The notes under the pieces were generated by a model. That model was not told where the DNA came from. It saw nothing but the letters and a program-made list of their open reading frames with translations, and ran no database searches. From an uncultured Clostridia bacterium (GTDB lineage: Bacteria > Bacillota > Clostridia > Christensenellales > UBA1242): DNA of 13,944 nt. Location: contig CAKVEY010000023.1 in assembly GCA_934746185.1 (NCBI GenBank), forward strand, positions 1-13,944, in the 5' to 3' direction. Shown in pieces: positions 1 through 6,730 of the stretch; the first letter of the stretch is position 1, and every line of letters starts with the position of its first letter. The translations under genes and the position numbers were made by a program.

Positions 1-76
1 GCACCTGTAGCTCAGGGGATAGAGCATTGGTCTTCGGAACCAAGTGTCGCACGTTCGAATCGTGTCAGGTGTACCA
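1..76 (+). tRNA. tRNA-Arg (anticodon UCG), CCA encoded
   Basis: A complete cloverleaf can be folded by eye. The acceptor stem is GCACCTG (1-7) against CAGGTGT (66-72), with a G-U pair at its end. The D arm is GCTC...GAGC. The anticodon stem TTGGT/ACCAA encloses the loop CTTCGGA, giving anticodon TCG. The T arm has loop TTCGAAT, and discriminator A73 is followed by an encoded CCA (74-76). U34 should read CGA and probably other CGN arginine codons; CGA and CGT both occur in the neighbouring genes. It starts at base 1, so its promoter lies outside. It is followed at once by a terminator and, about 680 bases on, by the gene of its cognate synthetase. Confidence 0.96.
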
Positions 77-84
77 ACAAACAT

Positions 85-120
85 AAACCACTATTAATTT
101 AGTGGTTTTCTTTTATTTTA
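85..120 (+). terminator. Intrinsic terminator of the tRNA-Arg unit
   Basis: A perfect 9-bp stem AAACCACTA (85-93) / TAGTGGTTT (100-108) with loop TTAATT is followed by the T-rich tract TCTTTTATTTTA. It lies nine bases after the tRNA 3' end. The same stem recurs almost unchanged after argS. Confidence 0.85.
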
Positions 121-218
121 TCGAACTTTTAACTTTATCACTAATTTTGTTATAACATAAAATAATTATTTAAAATGCACTAATTTTTAGCCTAATTTTG
201 CCTTAACTATGTCCTTTT

Positions 219-258
219 CTAAGATTTTTCTAAGATAAAACTAAGATTTTGCGCAAAA
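219..258. repeat. Three 11-bp-spaced CTAAGAT repeats plus palindrome TTTTGCGCAAAA
   Basis: CTAAGAT occurs at 219-225, 230-236 and 241-247, so the period is exactly 11 bp, about one helical turn. The spacers are TTTT and AAAA. The array runs straight into the perfect 12-bp palindrome TTTTGCGCAAAA (247-258), a rare GC-containing island in very AT-rich DNA. The layout resembles a protein-binding site array such as an operator or iterons. No intact gene follows closely; a probable relic begins near 304. Confidence 0.5.
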
Positions 259-303
259 AATCTATATATCAATATCCATTCTATATACAAAATGTGCTTT
301 TAA

Positions 304-642
304 GAATTTTTTGTTTTAGGATTATCTATCACAATTCTAGGTGCACCATTTTCAAAAGATAACCCAAATGTTTTTTATTATTACCTAAAACACTGATTAA
401 TTAATATAAAATAAAAAGAATTCGACTATAAATATAAAAATTATGGCGACTTTGCTGATTTTTATATATGTATTATAGATGATAAATTATTATCTTGTAA
501 TAATATTGAAGATTCATTTGATGATAGTTTTATTTTAAATAATTATGAAGATTTTAATAAAAGAACTTATTTTATAATTATGGGAAAATTAAAAAATAAT
601 TTTTATTCTTTGATATGTTTTTTTATCTTTTGCTACATTTAA
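304..642 (+). pseudogene. Probable relic of a short protein gene (in-frame stops)
   Basis: One reading frame through this stretch gives two protein-like segments separated by two stops, TGA (394-396) and TAA (412-414). Segment one (304-393) includes ITILGAPFSKDNPNVFYYY. Segment two (415-639) is a 75-codon stop-free run including YGDFADFYICIIDDKLLSCN and a hydrophobic end, then TAA at 640-642. There is no credible start codon or ribosome site. Composition looks more coding than the AT-rich DNA around it, and both segments share a frame, so I read it as a gene losing function by point mutation. I do not recognise the family. The rest of 121-700 holds only the repeats listed separately and AT-rich sequence. 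Chance open frame is the main alternative. Confidence 0.3.
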
Positions 643-710
643 TATTTTACTCAGTCTTCTTTTATAATTTAAAATTAAAAAATGATTTAATAAACTTTTT
701 AAATTAATGT

Positions 711-751
711 TTGTAAAGTTTATATTTTATGATATAATAGGTTGTTAGGAG
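711..751 (+). promoter_or_regulatory. SigA-type promoter and SD of argS
   Basis: The -35 TTGTAA (711-716), a 16-bp spacer and the -10 TATAAT (733-738) predict transcription from about 745. SD AGGAG (747-751) sits 7 bases before the ATG at 759. The predicted leader is only about 14 nt, which leaves no room for a T-box or other riboswitch from this promoter. Confidence 0.7.
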
Positions 752-758
752 CAATACA

Positions 759-2441
759 ATGAATGTAAAAAAAATTATAGCATCAAATATAAAACTAGAA
801 AATATAGATATAAATTTAGAATCTTTAATAACAGAAAACCCAGATAAATCTATGGGCGATTACTCTATTGCTTGCTTTTCGCTTGCAAAAATATTAAGAA
901 AATCTCCATTGCAAATTGCAAACGATATAAAAGAAAATTTTAATGATTATTCTATTGTTGAAAAAGTTGAATGTGTAAATGGTTATGTTAATTTCTTTTT
1001 AAATAAAAAAATATTTGTTAAAGATGTTTTAACTGAAATTTATGAAGATAATTTTTTAAGTAAAAATGCTATGCCTAAAACAATATGTTTAGATTATAGT
1101 TCAGTCAACCTAGCTAAATATATGCACATTGGGCATTTATCCACAACAATTATTGGCGAAAGTTTAGCACGAATTTATGAAGAAAACGGCAATAAAGTTG
1201 TTAGAATAAATTATATAGGCGACTACGGAACTCCTTTTGGTAAAATGATTTATGCACATTTAACTTGGGGAAATGACGAAGAATTAAACGCTCGTGGTGT
1301 AGATTATCTACAAGATTTATATGTGGAATTTTGCAAAAGAGCAAATGACTCTCCTATTTTAGAAGAATACGCACGAGATTATTTTAAAAAGATTTGCGAT
1401 AAAGACCCAAAAATCTATCCTTTATTTTTAAAATTTATTGAAATATCGAAAGTTGAAGCAAAACGACTTTTAGATTTATTAGATGTTCATTTTGATTCGT
1501 GGAAAGGTGAAAGTTCTTATAGCGAAGATTTAGACAAAATAGTTAAATTACTTGATAACAAAAATTTACTTATTGAAAGTCAAGGGGCAAAAGTTGTAGA
1601 TTTAGAAAAATATAACTTAGGTACTTGTTTAATACAAAAGTCCGACGGAACAAGTTTGTATGCTACGCGTGATATTTGTGCTGCCATTGATAGATATAAC
1701 ACATACAAATTTGATAAAATGATTTATGTAACTGCTGTTCAACAAAAATTACACTTTGAACAATTCTTTAAAGTTTTAGAACTTTTAGGTTACGATTTTA
1801 GCAAAAATTTATGTCATATTTATTATGGAATGTTCTCACTTCCTACTGGAAAGATTGCTTCAAGAAAAGGTAAACAAGCAGTTTTAGTAGATTTAATGGA
1901 TATTGCTTTAAAAAAAGTTAATTCTATAATAAGTGAACGTGAATTTAGCGAAGAGAATAAAAACGAAATTGCTAAAAAGATAGCTTATAGTGCGTTAAAA
2001 TATACTGCAATTAAAAATGAACGAATTAAAGACACTGTTTTTGATATAGAAACAGCATTTAATTTTGATGGCGACACATCGGCTTATTTACAATACACTT
2101 ACACTAGAATTTGTAGCATATTGAGAAAATCTCAATATAAAATCAATTTTGATAATATTGATTATTCACATTTAAGCACAGAAATCGTTACAAATATTAT
2201 TTTAGCGTTAAACAATTATAGTTCGTTTGTTGCAAAAGCAATGGAACAAAATGAACCTAGTATTCTTTGTAAATATACATTAGATATTTGCAAAATGTTT
2301 AACAAATTTTACAATCAAGAAAAAGTTATAACAGAAAACAAAGACGCTACTAACGCAAAATTATATTTATTAGTAAACATCAAAAAAATATTAACTAGAT
2401 TATTCCATTTAATTTGCATAGACACAATAGAAGAAATGTAA
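759..2441 (+). CDS. argS: Arginyl-tRNA synthetase
   Basis: Cytoplasmic class I aminoacyl-tRNA synthetase that charges tRNA-Arg with arginine using ATP. The 560 residues match the usual ArgRS length. An N-terminal tRNA-binding domain (about 1-90) precedes a Rossmann catalytic core with the ATP-binding HIGH motif at 123-126, the conserved NYIGDYGTPFG block at 151-161 and the KMSKS-equivalent IASRKG at 366-371. Many ArgRS enzymes carry a degenerate form of this last motif. An alpha-helical DALR anticodon-binding domain fills roughly 440-560 (YLQYTYTRICSILRK). The ATG is set by AGGAG seven bases upstream and a consensus promoter. It is a single-gene unit flanked by terminators, and tRNA-Arg(UCG) lies just upstream. 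No sign of truncation. Confidence 0.95.
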   Translation: MNVKKIIASNIKLENIDINLESLITENPDKSMGDYSIACFSLAKILRKSPLQIANDIKENFNDYSIVEKVECVNGYVNFFLNKKIFVKDVLTEIYEDNFLSKNAMPKTICLDYSSVNLAKYMHIGHLSTTIIGESLARIYEENGNKVVRINYIGDYGTPFGKMIYAHLTWGNDEELNARGVDYLQDLYVEFCKRANDSPILEEYARDYFKKICDKDPKIYPLFLKFIEISKVEAKRLLDLLDVHFDSWKGESSYSEDLDKIVKLLDNKNLLIESQGAKVVDLEKYNLGTCLIQKSDGTSLYATRDICAAIDRYNTYKFDKMIYVTAVQQKLHFEQFFKVLELLGYDFSKNLCHIYYGMFSLPTGKIASRKGKQAVLVDLMDIALKKVNSIISEREFSEENKNEIAKKIAYSALKYTAIKNERIKDTVFDIETAFNFDGDTSAYLQYTYTRICSILRKSQYKINFDNIDYSHLSTEIVTNIILALNNYSSFVAKAMEQNEPSILCKYTLDICKMFNKFYNQEKVITENKDATNAKLYLLVNIKKILTRLFHLICIDTIEEM

Positions 2442-2453
2442 ACATAATAAAAA

Positions 2454-2482
2454 AACCACTATTATTTAGTGGTTCTTTTTTT
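2454..2482 (+). terminator. Intrinsic terminator of argS
   Basis: The 8-bp stem AACCACTA (2454-2461) / TAGTGGTT (2467-2474) with loop TTATT is followed by CTTTTTTT. It begins 12 bases after the argS stop. Stem and flanks nearly duplicate the tRNA-Arg terminator at 85-108; the loop is one base shorter. Confidence 0.88.
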
Positions 2483-2735
2483 ATTTTATTTTGCTGAAAA
2501 ATGGTGTATATTATAGTGAAATTGAAGTATATATTGTTCCATCTAGTTTTTGATTTTGGCTAACTGTTTCATCTTCACAAATTTCTTATGTATTGTTACA
2601 TCATAATAACAATATTTAAAAACTCATTTGTAAAAAAATCTAATTTTGAACAGCCTTTTGTTATATTAGCTTATCATAAACACGATTTTGTTTTTAACTG
2701 AATTTTTACCCTATTAAAAAAATTTTTAATATTGC
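2483..2735. other. Gene-free spacer between argS and the acyltransferase gene
   Basis: AT-rich DNA with no open frame that has a start and ribosome site on either strand, no clear hairpin and no RNA gene that I can recognise. A 24-codon stop-to-stop frame on the minus strand (2511-2585) is too short to support as a gene or relic. Confidence 0.5.
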
Positions 2736-2765
2736 TTGACGAATAATTAATACTTTTGTTATTAT
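2736..2765 (+). promoter_or_regulatory. SigA-type promoter of the acyltransferase gene
   Basis: The -35 TTGACG (2736-2741), an 18-bp spacer and the -10 TATTAT (2760-2765) form the best pair. An overlapping TATAAT (2763-2768) is a better -10 but gives a 21-bp spacer. Either choice leaves a leader of about 70 nt before the ATG at 2842. Confidence 0.5.
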
Positions 2766-2841
2766 AATATTCTTAGTAAAATAATGTTTGTAGTTTATTT
2801 ATACTAATTTCAATTTATTAATTTTTTACAAAAGGTTAATT

Positions 2842-3957
2842 ATGCAAAAAACTAAACGAGATTCAAAATTTGAATTATTAAGAATAATTTGTATGATACT
2901 TATAGTTGCACACCATCTTGTTTGTTATGGTGGATATGACTATACATCTAATATTCCGTTTATGAATTTGGCACTATTGAGAACATTTGTTGTTGGTGGC
3001 AAATTGGGCGTGAATATTTTTGTTTTAATTGGTGCTTATTTTTTAGTGGATAAAGACTTTAAACTTTCTAAAACGATTAAACTAATTTTGCAAGTATTTT
3101 TCTACTCTATGTTATTTTATTTAATATTTACTTTATTTGGTGGATATAACTTTTCTGTACAAGAATTTTTTGCAAATTTCTTTTCTGTTACCGTTGGTAA
3201 ATATTGGTTTATAACTGCTTACTTAATAATGTATTGTTTATCGCCATTTATTAATAAATTAATTAAGCAATTGTCACAAAAAGAGCATAAAATTTTAATA
3301 ATTTTCTTATTATTTATTCAATGTATAGTCGGTATAGTGTATAAAGATTATCTTTCTAATGTCGGTTGGTTTATAACTCTTTATTTAATTGCAGCATATT
3401 TAAAAATGTATGCATACGATGATAGTAAAAAAAGTATTAAAATTAATCTATTAATATTCATCGTTAGTTTCTCAGCAACAATCTTATTTAATGTATTTTT
3501 AAATGTATCATTTTATTCTCAAACACATTTAGTAAATGTCGCTTCTTCAATTAGTTTATTTAATGTTTTTAGGAATCTTAAACCTTTCCATTCAAAATTT
3601 ATTAACACTGTGTCAAGCACAACATTTGGTGTTTATTTAATACACGAAAACGGATTTATGCGAAATTTTATTTGGCAACAAACCTTTAAATGTGGTGAAA
3701 TGGTATATTCAAATTATTTTATTCCTTACGCTTTTGGTATTGTTTTATTAATTTTTATTGCTTGTAGCATAATGGAGTTATGTAGAATATATTTAATTGA
3801 AAAGCCACTAATAAAATGCTATGAAAAATTTAATCTTAAGAAACAAGAAAAATTAAAGGAAATTACCAGTAAGATAGATAATAATGAGAATAGTAAAATT
3901 GAAAACAATACTCAAAATATTGAACAAAATAAAAATGATGAGAATAAAGAAAAATAA
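2842..3957 (+). CDS. Acyltransferase-3 family integral membrane protein
   Basis: A 371-residue polytopic membrane protein of the Acyl_transf_3 / OatA-like family, whose members move acyl groups onto cell-wall or surface polysaccharides, or onto small molecules. The family hallmark opens the protein: FELLRIICMILIVAHH, with the conserved Arg after ELL and the His pair at 24-25 at the first membrane segment. Further hydrophobic segments follow to about residue 325, including GVNIFVLIGAYFLV and YWFITAYLIMYCLSPF. The end after about 335 is a hydrophilic Lys/Asn/Glu-rich tail, probably cytoplasmic. The start has AAAGG (2831-2835) six bases upstream. It is a monocistronic unit with its own promoter and terminator, so the substrate cannot be read from context. 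Modification of a surface glycan is inference. Confidence 0.85.
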   Translation: MQKTKRDSKFELLRIICMILIVAHHLVCYGGYDYTSNIPFMNLALLRTFVVGGKLGVNIFVLIGAYFLVDKDFKLSKTIKLILQVFFYSMLFYLIFTLFGGYNFSVQEFFANFFSVTVGKYWFITAYLIMYCLSPFINKLIKQLSQKEHKILIIFLLFIQCIVGIVYKDYLSNVGWFITLYLIAAYLKMYAYDDSKKSIKINLLIFIVSFSATILFNVFLNVSFYSQTHLVNVASSISLFNVFRNLKPFHSKFINTVSSTTFGVYLIHENGFMRNFIWQQTFKCGEMVYSNYFIPYAFGIVLLIFIACSIMELCRIYLIEKPLIKCYEKFNLKKQEKLKEITSKIDNNENSKIENNTQNIEQNKNDENKEK

Positions 3958-3991
3958 AAAGACTAATTTAATTAGTCTTTTATTATTTTTT
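3958..3991 (+). terminator. Intrinsic terminator of the acyltransferase gene
   Basis: A perfect 10-bp stem AAAGACTAAT (3958-3967) / ATTAGTCTTT (3971-3980) with loop TTA is followed by TATTATTTTTT. It starts directly after the stop codon. Confidence 0.88.
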
Positions 3992-4150
3992 AAGATTTTT
4001 CACTATATAACATTTTAACTAGCAAATATTTTAAAATACTTTTTTCCCTAAGCAAAAATATTAATAGTTTATATTATAATAACATAAATATTTAAAATTT
4101 TGAATTAAAAAATTATAAAAATTCAACTAATGATGTTTTAAAAATTTGTA

Positions 4151-4175
4151 ATAAAAAAACAGGAAGATTCTTCCT
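4151..4175 (-). terminator. Intrinsic terminator of the lipoprotein gene
   Basis: On the minus strand, six base pairs AGGAAG/CTTCCT (4161-4166 / 4170-4175) are followed by a seven-T run (complement of 4153-4159). The stem begins five bases after the stop codon at 4181-4183. The 175 bases between this and the convergent terminator at 3991 are AT-rich and empty. Confidence 0.82.
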
Positions 4176-4180
4176 ATTTT

Positions 4181-5737
4181 TTATTCTGTTAAAAATTCGA
4201 TTTTTGAAAAATACTCATAGTAACTAGTTTTAATTTCATAACAAGTTGCATTATTATATTCAACTCCGTTTAAATTAAGTGATGCGCCTTTCTTTGTTAT
4301 TTTGAACATTTCATTTTCGCCATCAAGAGCACATTTTACTCCTGAAAAATCAATGTATTTATATTGATTATCATTAATTAAATAAATTGTAAATGTTACT
4401 TCTGTACCTTTAATGAAAGCACTTCCACCATCTTTATTATTAATTAGAGAAATTTCGCCAATAGGAACTTTCATACAATTTATTATATCTTTTATTACTT
4501 CTAGTTTTTCGCCGTCTGCGTATATATTATAATAATTTGGGTGGCGTACTAACAAATCGTTATTAGCTAAACTTTCGGCCAGATTATTCTGTAAATAAAA
4601 ATAATATGGATAAGTTATATCATCTAAAATATAATTATCTAAGTTATCAATTTCAAAATCATATCTAAATTCGCCATCAAAAACTGCATTTAAACTTTTA
4701 TCATTTAACATAAATGTTAAATTTTCGTAAGACTGTTTATAAACTAAATTATTTAAACATTGTGCTGGACATCTAAATTGAACTTTTGGTTTATTTCCAT
4801 TTTCAAAATCAGTAAATAAAACATAATCTCGCAACTGATTATTTACTCTAATTTCGCCAAATTCGCTAGAAAGTTCACGCCAAAAATAGTCTTTATTACT
4901 ACTACTAAAAGTTATTGGAATTGCCTTATTAATTATAAAATCAAAATTAATTTGTGCATTTTGCCATAAAGTGAAATCTAGTTTTATTCCAAATCGATTA
5001 TTTGCTTCATCAGTAAAGTGTTTTTGTTTTAAACTATTATACATTTTTAAATTAGAATCAGCATTTTTTATTTGTGAAAAACTAGATATTGCAAAACTTT
5101 TATCTAATGTGTAAATATATATTGATAAAGGCTTATTAGTTTCCACTACAAAACTATTATTATTTGAGTTTACATAATTTTGAAATTCTGTTAAAGTAAA
5201 TTCGTTTTCACCAAATAAAGAATTTTCGACTTTAACAAATATTTTATCGTTTTCTTCATTAGAATTTATGTATTCTTGTGGAGTAGAATGGATTGTTGTT
5301 TCGGCAAAATTAAAACTACAATTTACATTATAACTACTAGGAGAACCATCAAAAGTTATATTAATATCTTCGTTATACGATAAATCTTTAACTAAATATT
5401 TATCATTACTATTATGCTCTAATAGTTTTTCTTCATTATTAACAAAAAGTTTTAATGTGTTTAATGTGTAACCTGCGTTTAAAGAAAGTTCTATTCTAAA
5501 CTTTTCATTATATTTTATTATAGGTTTATGTTCACTATCAAACACTCCATTACTACCATAAAGAAAAATGCTATTAACATTATTAGGAAGTGGAGATACT
5601 GTAAAAGACATATACTGTGGTTTTATGCTTGGTGAGGGCTCTATACCGGCATCTTCTTTACAACCTGAAAATAGGAACATTACCGGCATAAAAAGTAAAC
5701 AAAATAATGTGAAAATTTTTACAAATTTATTTTTCAT
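4181..5737 (-). CDS. Large predicted lipoprotein of unknown function
   Basis: A 518-residue protein that I cannot assign to a family. It begins with a lipoprotein signal: Lys-rich start, hydrophobic core (about 8-23) and FSGC with the lipidated Cys at 26 (Phe at -3 is slightly unusual). The mature protein should be anchored on the outer face of the membrane. An acidic, Pro/Ser-containing linker (27-40) leads into beta-rich, Asn/Ser-rich sequence. The first part (about 42-135) has the feel of a surface-protein beta repeat: GYTLNTLKLFVNNEEK followed by DLSYNEDINITFDGS. No catalytic motif is visible. The ATG is fixed by the strong SD GGGGGAG (5743-5749). It lies 69 bases downstream of the glycosylase gene in the same direction, but a TATAAT box in the gap suggests its own promoter. 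A surface adhesin or binding role is only a guess. Confidence 0.8.
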   Translation of the reverse strand: MKNKFVKIFTLFCLLFMPVMFLFSGCKEDAGIEPSPSIKPQYMSFTVSPLPNNVNSIFLYGSNGVFDSEHKPIIKYNEKFRIELSLNAGYTLNTLKLFVNNEEKLLEHNSNDKYLVKDLSYNEDINITFDGSPSSYNVNCSFNFAETTIHSTPQEYINSNEENDKIFVKVENSLFGENEFTLTEFQNYVNSNNNSFVVETNKPLSIYIYTLDKSFAISSFSQIKNADSNLKMYNSLKQKHFTDEANNRFGIKLDFTLWQNAQINFDFIINKAIPITFSSSNKDYFWRELSSEFGEIRVNNQLRDYVLFTDFENGNKPKVQFRCPAQCLNNLVYKQSYENLTFMLNDKSLNAVFDGEFRYDFEIDNLDNYILDDITYPYYFYLQNNLAESLANNDLLVRHPNYYNIYADGEKLEVIKDIINCMKVPIGEISLINNKDGGSAFIKGTEVTFTIYLINDNQYKYIDFSGVKCALDGENEMFKITKKGASLNLNGVEYNNATCYEIKTSYYEYFSKIEFLTE

Positions 5738-5742
5738 AAAAT

Positions 5743-5766
5743 CTCCCCCAATTATTTTTTATTATA
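5743..5766 (-). promoter_or_regulatory. -10 box and SD of the lipoprotein gene
   Basis: On the minus strand TATAAT (complement of 5761-5766) precedes the strong SD GGGGGAG (5743-5749). No good -35 was found at normal spacing, so read-through from the upstream glycosylase gene remains possible. Confidence 0.45.
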
Positions 5767-5806
5767 TCACTTATTTTTTAATTTGACTATACAAAAATTA
5801 AATTTA

Positions 5807-6433
5807 TTAAAAAATTGCACCAAAAACTTGTTTCCAGTTATCTATCTTCTTGTCTATACTTCCCCTTCGTGGCGATGGACTTATAACATATTTAATGTCA
5901 AAATTGCCAGATAGATTTAATTTTTTTAATTGGCACTCAACAAATTTACTATTAACCACTATTGTTTTAATTTTAGAATTATCTAATATGTTTTGCAAAA
6001 TCTCTTTGCTTGTTTTATAAGGATAATTTTCATTATTTAAAATAATATCTATATCCATCGAACTATTGTTATTAAAATAACATTCTGTAAATACATCACA
6101 AATGGCAATTTTACGATTCAACAATTCTTTTGAAAATTCGGTTTTAATTATATCTTTTTGTTTATCAAATTCTATTGTACTAATTTTATTTAACTTAAAA
6201 TTATCATAATTTATTTTTAAATCGTTTTTAAGTTTAGAAAAACAATTAGTGTTTAAACATAAATCTAACAAACTCCATAGTTGGTTTTTATTGCTTGCAT
6301 AATAAAAGCCTTTATTCATTCCGTCAACAGCAGTTATAGAACCTAATATTAAAATCTCGCAATCTTTATTAAAAACAGGGACAATTCCAGCATTTTTAGG
6401 ACATCGAAAAACTGGATTAATAATTTCTTTCAT
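5807..6433 (-). CDS. Uracil-DNA-glycosylase superfamily protein, DNA-deoxyinosine glycosylase-like
   Basis: A 208-residue cytoplasmic protein resembling the hypoxanthine/deoxyinosine DNA glycosylase branch of the UDG superfamily, which removes deaminated adenine from DNA to start base-excision repair. The N-terminal half has the family layout: PVF (19-21), the strand ILILGS (27-32), then GFYYASNKNQLW (42-53). In that last block the Asn at 50 matches the expected catalytic asparagine of the HPxNRFW-type motif. Near the C-terminus, ISPSPRRG (184-191) followed by KIDNWKQVF fits the LPSTSPA-type DNA-intercalation loop. The protein diverges from typical members: GSITAV replaces GSxPS, and 60-100 is Lys/Asn-rich. 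Start supported by AAAGG seven bases upstream. Substrate choice (hypoxanthine or uracil) is unproven. Confidence 0.68.
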   Translation of the reverse strand: MKEIINPVFRCPKNAGIVPVFNKDCEILILGSITAVDGMNKGFYYASNKNQLWSLLDLCLNTNCFSKLKNDLKINYDNFKLNKISTIEFDKQKDIIKTEFSKELLNRKIAICDVFTECYFNNNSSMDIDIILNNENYPYKTSKEILQNILDNSKIKTIVVNSKFVECQLKKLNLSGNFDIKYVISPSPRRGSIDKKIDNWKQVFGAIF

Positions 6434-6440
6434 AATATAA

Positions 6441-6482
6441 CCTTTATGTTAATATTATATCATATTTTAATAAGCTTTTAAC
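6441..6482 (-). promoter_or_regulatory. Promoter and SD of the glycosylase-like gene
   Basis: On the minus strand the -10 TATAAT (complement of 6454-6459) lies 17 bp from a weak -35 GTTAAA (6477-6482). SD AAAGG (6441-6445) is seven bases before the ATG. The leader is short. Confidence 0.5.
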
Positions 6483-6533
6483 TATTTTTTATTAAGTTTC
6501 ATTAATTATTATAAAAAGTTTTTGGGAGATTTT

Positions 6534-6677
6534 ATAGTAGCAGTTAGCGTTTCAAGTTTTGAAGAACTTAATACAAAAATAGAAGATACTACTACAACAA
6601 ATATAATAGTAGAAAACAAAATAACTTTTAATGGTAAAATTTACACAATTTTTAATTTTACTAAAAAATATTTTTAA
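6534..6677 (+). pseudogene. Truncated 5' end of a surface-protein-like gene with lost start codon
   Basis: A 47-codon open frame that reads like the beginning of a beta-rich surface protein: VAVSVSSFEELNTKIEDTTT followed by NIIVENKITFNG and KIYTIFNFTKKYF, then TAA at 6675-6677. GGGAG (6524-6528) sits five bases before an ATA (6534-6536), exactly where an ATG would be expected, which suggests an ATG-to-ATA change. Only the first stretch of what would normally be a long protein remains. It lies between two minus-strand genes. Real coding of a 40-odd-residue peptide from ATA is unlikely but cannot be excluded. Confidence 0.5.
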
Positions 6678-6730
6678 ATAATTTTTAAGCACTTTATATT
6701 TTAACCTTACACATAAGCCCGAAATTAGCG

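Noticed and set aside
110..758. T-box leader for argS
   Set aside because: No AGGGTGGNACCGCG-like element or Stem-I features are visible, and the likely promoter lies only 20 bases before the gene.
2511..2585. Minus-strand 24-codon fragment (ETVSQNQKLDGTIYTSISL) as a gene relic
   Set aside because: Too short, no start or ribosome site, and surrounding frames are not coherent.
4100..4126. Inverted repeat TTGAATT / AATTCAA
   Set aside because: AT-only-style stem with a 13-base loop in AT-rich DNA and no T-run; likely chance.
5568..5786. Plus-strand open frame across the start of the lipoprotein gene
   Set aside because: It lies over the lipoprotein signal sequence and its SD on the other strand and lacks its own initiation signals.
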